Source: Anaeramoeba ignava
Taxonomy: Eukaryota > Metamonada > Anaeramoebidae
DNA length: 64,000 nucleotides
NCBI GenBank assembly: GCA_028826165.1
Contig: JAPDFW010000033.1
Span: forward strand, 186,001 to 250,000
Direction: 5' to 3'
Below the pieces are notes generated by a model. It was not told where the DNA came from. It made no database searches and saw nothing but the letters and a program-made list of their open reading frames with translations. The position numbers and the translations under genes were made by a program. Position 1 is the first letter of the stretch; every line of letters starts with the position of its first letter. Below are positions 60,129-64,000 of this stretch, one piece after another.

Positions 60129-60851
60129 TTAATAATCAACTTTTCTAGTTGGAAGTAAAGGTTTTTTCAAATATTCTCTGATTTCACAAATAAGATTGTA
60201 AATCAAAAAAACCAAATTTCCAGGATTTGATTGAGCAACAATAGTTAAAAATTGCATTTTTTTACTTTTTGAATCATCAAATTTAATTGGAGAATTAACA
60301 AATCTTCTTCGAAGACCTTTTGCTTCTGATCTTGAAAGTTGAGGCGTTGAAACTTCAACAGATTCATTTTTATCAAGATCCAAATCTTGATTTCTTGAAG
60401 GAATCACTGGTTCATTTGGATTCAAAGTAATTAATAAAAGAAACGGAACAATCCAAATGCAAATTGTAAAAAAAGCAAAAATGAACCAAAAGAAATTTTC
60501 ATTGTTTAAAAAGTAAAAGAACCAAATGATGTGATTTATGATAACCATCACAATGCTTGTTGTAAAGTTCCATGATTTGAAGCTAAAAAATGGAAATTTG
60601 GAAAGGAATGAATATGTCACTAAGTGTGATATTATTGTGAATCCTGTACTTAAAATGGGAAATTTATCAAATATTCCTAATCCTAATAAAAATCCTATTG
60701 ATATGTAATGTGATATTTTCACCCATAAACTGAATTTTGATGGTTCTTCATCTGCTATTTCTGCTAAATAATATGTTGCTGTTCCAATACCAAGTGCAAA
60801 AAAAAGAAATAATATAAGCATTCCAATTAAACCAATAAGAAAAAGAATCAT
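60129..60851 (-). CDS. TEX261/SVP26 family protein
   Basis: 240 residues, single exon, ATG at 60851. Multi-pass membrane protein of the TEX261 (animals) / Svp26 (yeast) family, which helps export type II membrane cargo from the ER in COPII vesicles. Visible family features are an early membrane span, GTATYYLAEIADEE (family: GLYYLAELIEE), the IFDKFPILSTGFTI segment, a FPFFSFKS loop, INHIIWFFYFL and FTICIWIVPFLLLITLNPNEPVIPS. About five membrane spans lie in residues 1-150. A cytosolic tail with Ser/Lys/Arg-rich sequence follows (RSEAKGLRRRF). It is divergent from the DHYC palmitoyltransferase gene. Confidence 0.88.
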   Translation of the reverse strand: MILFLIGLIGMLILFLFFALGIGTATYYLAEIADEEPSKFSLWVKISHYISIGFLLGLGIFDKFPILSTGFTIISHLVTYSFLSKFPFFSFKSWNFTTSIVMVIINHIIWFFYFLNNENFFWFIFAFFTICIWIVPFLLLITLNPNEPVIPSRNQDLDLDKNESVEVSTPQLSRSEAKGLRRRFVNSPIKFDDSKSKKMQFLTIVAQSNPGNLVFLIYNLICEIREYLKKPLLPTRKVDY

Positions 60852-60861
60852 TTTAAAAAAT

Positions 60862-60912
60862 TGAAAAAATTGAAAAAAATGAAAAATTGAAAAATGAAAA
60901 ATGAAAAAATTT
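60862..60912 (-). promoter_or_regulatory. Candidate promoter motif, TEX261 family gene
   Basis: TTTTTTCATTTTTC and TTTTTCAATTTTT words repeated on the minus strand within 60 bases of the ATG. Confidence 0.4.
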
Positions 60913-61711
60913 AATTTAATATTTATTTTAATATTTATTTAATATTTAATTTTAATATTTAATATTTAATTTAATACTTAATATTTATTTTAATATTTAT
61001 TTTAATATTTAATTTATTATTTATTTAATATTTAATTTAATATTTATTTAATATTTAATTTAATATTTAATTTAATATTTATTTTAATATTTTAATATTT
61101 AATTCAATATTTATTTTAATATTTAATATTTATTTCAATATTTAATTTAATATTTATTTTAATATTTAATTTAATATTAAATTTAATATTTATTTAAATA
61201 TTTATTTTTAATATTTATTTTTTAATTCAATATTTAATTTAATATTTTAATATTTAATTTAATATTTATTTTTAATTTTTAATTTTTTTTTTTTTAATAT
61301 TTAATTTTAATATTTATTTGAAAATATTTAAATTTAATATTTAATTTAATTTTAATTTTAGCAATATTTTATTTTGGGATTACTTTTATTTTTTTTAACA
61401 ATTTATTTTTAATTTTTAATATTTATTTTGAAATTTAATATTTAATTTTATTTATTTAATTTATTTATTTAATTTCGTTATTTTTTTAATATTTATTTTT
61501 AATATTCAATATTTAATATTTAATTTTCGTATTTAATATTCAATATTTAATATTTAAAATTTAATTTATGATTTAATATTTAATTTAATATTTAATTTAA
61601 TTTTGGAAATTCTTTATTAAAAATTTAAATTTTATTTTAATATTTAATATTTAAAATTTATTTAATATTTAATATTTAATTTAATATTTATTTTAATATT
61701 TAAATTATTTA
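60913..61711. repeat. Divergent spacer of TTTAATATTTAA repeats with decayed exon fragments
   Basis: Mostly AATATTTAATTT units. Two stretches, near 61351-61415 and 61611-61632, match parts of exon 1 and the exon 1/intron 1 boundary of the downstream palmitoyltransferase gene in the same order. They look like a worn partial duplicate. Confidence 0.7.
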
Positions 61712-61747
61712 TTTTCATTTTTCATTTTTCATTTTTCATTTTTTTTA
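61712..61747 (+). promoter_or_regulatory. Candidate promoter motif, palmitoyltransferase gene
   Basis: Four overlapping TTTTCATTTTTC cores, ending about 16 bases before the ATG. Confidence 0.4.
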
Positions 61748-61762
61748 TTTGAAAATAATTAA

Positions 61763-63313
61763 ATGCAAGTGATACAATTAGGCTTTAATTTAGCAAGAAA
61801 ATATTTTGGGATTACTTTTATATTTTTTGCAACAATACTTATAGGATTTGTTTATTATACATATTTTGCAACAATTTTACCAGAAACTGCACCAAATAAT
61901 CCAATTCTTTTGATAATTTCAATTTTATTTGCACTTTGGATTATGTGGGCAATTGGCGTTACTTTTTTTAAGTCTTGTTATGTTGGTCCTGGTCATCCCC
62001 CTTCTGGTCTTATTTCTCGTGAAGAACTCCAAGAACTTCGTGAAAATCCAAATTATGATTCTCAATTTAGATATTGCAAAAAATGTAATCTTTGGAAATT
62101 CTTTATTAAAAAATCCAAATTCTATATTCTTTTTTAAAAATTCACTATTTGAAAAAAATTCAGTTCAAAATCAATTCAAAATCAATTCAAAATTCAAATT
62201 CATTTCAAAATTAAAATTAAAATTTAAATTAAAATTTAAATTAAAATTAAAATTAAAATTTAAAATTCATTTATAAAATTAAAATTAAAATTAAAATTAA
62301 AATTAAAATTAAAATTAAAATTAAAATTAAAATTAATATTAAAATTAAAATTTAAAATTAAAATTAAAATTAAAATTAAAATTAAAATTAAAATTAAAAT
62401 TCAAATTAAAATTAAAATTAAAATAAAAATTAAAATTAAAATCAAAATTAAAATTTAAATTATAATTAATATTCAAATTAAAATTCATTTTAAAATTCAT
62501 TTTAAAATTCATTTTGAAATTAAAAAATTGGAAAAAAAATAGGTCATTATGCTAAACCAGAAAGAACACATCATGATGCTATAACAAACACTTGCATTTT
62601 AAAAATGGATCATTATTGGTAAAAAAAAAAATTTAGAAACAAAAAACAGAATAAAAAATTGAAAACAAAAAAAAATCAAATAAAAATTAAAAGCCCATGG
62701 ATTAACAATTGTGTTGGATATTACAATCATAAATTCTTCCTTCAATTCCTTTTTTACTTATGCGTTGGATGTTTATATGCATGTATTTTAACTTATCCTG
62801 CATATCATGCTGAGTCTGGTTATTCAGCAACTTCATCATCAAATGAAACTTTAGAATTTATATTTATTTTATGTGTTACAATCTTTATTGCAGTTGGATT
62901 CCTTGTTTCTTGGCATTTTTACTTAGTTTTCACTAATCAAACATCAATTGAATTTTATGAGAATAGATATTATAAGAAAGTTGCTCAAGAAAGAGGAGAA
63001 GTATTTATTTTATTTTATTTTATTTTATTTATCAAAAAATTTTTCCCTAATTCCACTTTTTTTTTTTTTATTTTTATTCTTATTTTTATTCTTTTTATTT
63101 TTATTCTTTTTATTTTTATTTTTAATTTTATTTTTAATTTAGGTTTATTATAATGTTTATGATCTTGGTTATAAAAAAAATTTCGAACAGTTTTTTGGAA
63201 CTGAAGGTCATCATTGGATTAGTTTCTTATGGAATTTTGATATACCTAAAGGAGATGGAGTTCACTTTCCAAAAATTGATAATTATTTCAAAAATCAAAT
63301 TAATTTGGTATAA
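61763..63313 (+). CDS. DHHC-family palmitoyltransferase, DHYC variant with two zinc cysteines replaced
   Basis: Protein S-acyltransferase fold; 291 residues in four exons (61763-62084, 62543-62618, 62694-63000, 63143-63313). Two membrane spans come first, then VGPGHPPSG (position of the DPG motif), [36 protein letters not shown], two more spans, and a C-terminal part with YDLGYKKNFEQFFG and FPKI. The DHHC tetrad is DHYC, formed across a splice; DHYC is known from active yeast Akr1-type enzymes. The usual zinc ligands in HHC-x2-C-x2-C are here HHDAITNTC, so two cysteines are Asp and Thr. With CKKC and the first-half His kept, one zinc site may be lost. The enzyme may be inactive, work differently, or be a regulatory pseudoenzyme. 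Gene structure is intact. Confidence 0.88.
62085..62542 (+). repeat. Palmitoyltransferase intron 1, AAAATT repeats
   Basis: The intron starts GTAATCTTTGG and ends AATAG. AAAATT hexamers with one TTCATTTATAAAATTA copy at about 62267. Confidence 0.85.
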
Positions 63314-63419
63314 AAAAAAAATAATAGAATCAAAAAACAAAATCAAAAAACAATTAAAACAATAAAAATTAAAAATAAAAATCTCTTTCTTTATAAAAAT
63401 TTTATTTGGTTTTTTTTTT
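63314..63419. other. Convergent spacer, no gene seen
   Basis: About 100 A- and T-rich bases separate the palmitoyltransferase stop from the stop of the Ras-family gene. Confidence 0.6.
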
Positions 63420-64000
63420 TTATAAAATTAAACATTTCTTTTTTTGAATTGAATCAACATCTCTTTTTTTAAGAATTTGAGAAACACAAGCTAAAATTGC
63501 TTCATGAACAAAATTACCAGTTTTTGCACTTTTTTTTTTTAAATTTAAATTGAAAAAATAATTTTAAATAAAAATCGGAAAAAAATTTTTTTTAAAAGAA
63601 ATGAAAAAAACCTTGTTTCAAAAAATGAAACTTTCCATTCTTCTGCTTTTGATTTTCCAGAATCATTTTCAACTTGACGATCAGGTAAATCTGATTTATT
63701 TCCAATTAAAACAATTGGAATTTCTTGACATTTTTTATCTTGAAATTTTTCTATTCTATTAAAAATTTCATCAACAGTTTCAAAAGAAGGAGAATCAACA
63801 AGAGAATAAATCACTAAGAAACCATCTCCTTGAGCTAAATGGCTGTCTTGAAGAGTACGAAATTGCTCTTAATATTATCAAAAAAAAAAGTGATTATTTT
63901 TTTTGGATAAATTTGGGAAAAATTTTTTTTGCTTTTTTTTTTTGCTTTTTTTTTTGAATAATATTATTATTATTTACCTTGACCAGAAGTATCAATAATA
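63420..64000 (-). CDS. Ras-family small GTPase, 5' partial, CaaX box
   Basis: Plasma-membrane signalling GTPase, 3' part. Exons on the minus strand: 64000-63978 (partial), 63867-63612 and 63528-63420. They encode the G3 motif IIDTSGQEQFRTL with the catalytic Gln kept (Ser replaces the usual Ala in DTAGQ), GDGFLVIYSLVDSPSFE, the G4 motif LIGNKSDL and the G5 motif FFETSAKTG, formed across a splice. The C-terminus, KKRDVDSIQKKKCLIL, has a polybasic stretch and a CaaX box whose final Leu suggests geranylgeranylation. The G1 P-loop and switch I lie beyond the right edge, so Ras versus Rap subgroup cannot be decided. Insertion of VENDSGKSKAEE after the G4 region is typical of Ras-group spacing. Confidence 0.9.

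Noticed and set aside
61763..63313. Palmitoyltransferase as a plain pseudogene
   Set aside because: All four exons splice in frame, and the C-terminal family motifs and stop are intact, so an altered but expressed protein is more likely.

Overview
This is a eukaryotic nuclear segment, extremely AT-rich, with the standard genetic code (every gene read here ends in TAA or TGA). It holds 17 protein-coding genes. Most have introns bounded by GT and AG, and most introns and spacers are made almost entirely of short A/T repeat units (AAAATT, AAATCA, TAATTTAA and others). The same units appear inside exons as Asn/Gln/Glu/Lys-rich tracts. The copine, PRP4 kinase, CSN1, RNF213-type and armadillo genes, together with long NQNE tracts and repeat-filled introns, suggest a free-living amoeboid protist. 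An anaerobic amoeba of the Anaeramoeba type (Metamonada) is my best guess; a dictyostelid-like amoeba is less likely because introns are so numerous. No rRNA, tRNA, CRISPR array or transposase gene was seen.

Layout, left to right. (1) 336-3388, plus: the 3' part of an aspartate aminotransferase-like gene with the PLP-binding lysine replaced by glutamate and one splice acceptor missing. (2) 3820-7975, minus: a large unknown protein with a C2H2-like finger, split by one frameshift. (3) 8124-10957, plus: PRP4 kinase with a Lys/His-rich N-terminus. (4) 11327-14004, plus: a membrane-anchored protein disulfide isomerase. (5) 14269-19590, plus: an 11-exon copine with two micro-exons. (6, 7) 19829-24759, plus: two tandem ARB2A/FAM172-type genes, copies of each other except for unrelated repeat-encoded tails. 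(8) 25004-29515, minus: a tail-anchored coiled-coil repeat protein. (9) 30109-38435, minus: a 2,749-residue RNF213-like AAA+ protein without the E3 module. (10) 38604-38939, minus: a ubiquitin-like protein ending in a CaaX box. (11) 39375-49969, plus: a 40-exon armadillo-repeat gene with roughly one repeat per exon. (12) 50104-52734, plus: a calmodulin-like protein. (13) 53026-56002, plus: an MRH/ATG27-like type I membrane protein. (14) 56439-59885, plus: COP9 signalosome subunit 1. (15) 60129-60851, minus: a TEX261/SVP26 family protein. (16) 61763-63313, plus: a DHYC-type palmitoyltransferase with a degenerate zinc site. (17) 63420-64000, minus: the 3' part of a Ras-family GTPase.

The genes look like ordinary eukaryotic neighbours rather than an operon. 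Several share themes: ubiquitin biology (RNF213-like, CaaX ubiquitin-like, CSN1), membrane traffic (TEX261, MRH protein, copine, DHHC enzyme, Ras) and ER protein handling (PDI, ARB2A). A T-rich motif with TTTTTCATTTTT cores lies just upstream of nearly every start codon and is the best promoter candidate. Frameshifts occur only in homopolymers and low-complexity stretches, while the 8.2 kb RNF213-like gene is open throughout, so some breaks may be assembly indels. The most unusual items are the lysine-less aminotransferase, the prenylation-box ubiquitin-like protein, the degenerate DHYC enzyme, the E3-less RNF213 relative, and the armadillo gene in which one repeat intron appears to have become coding.
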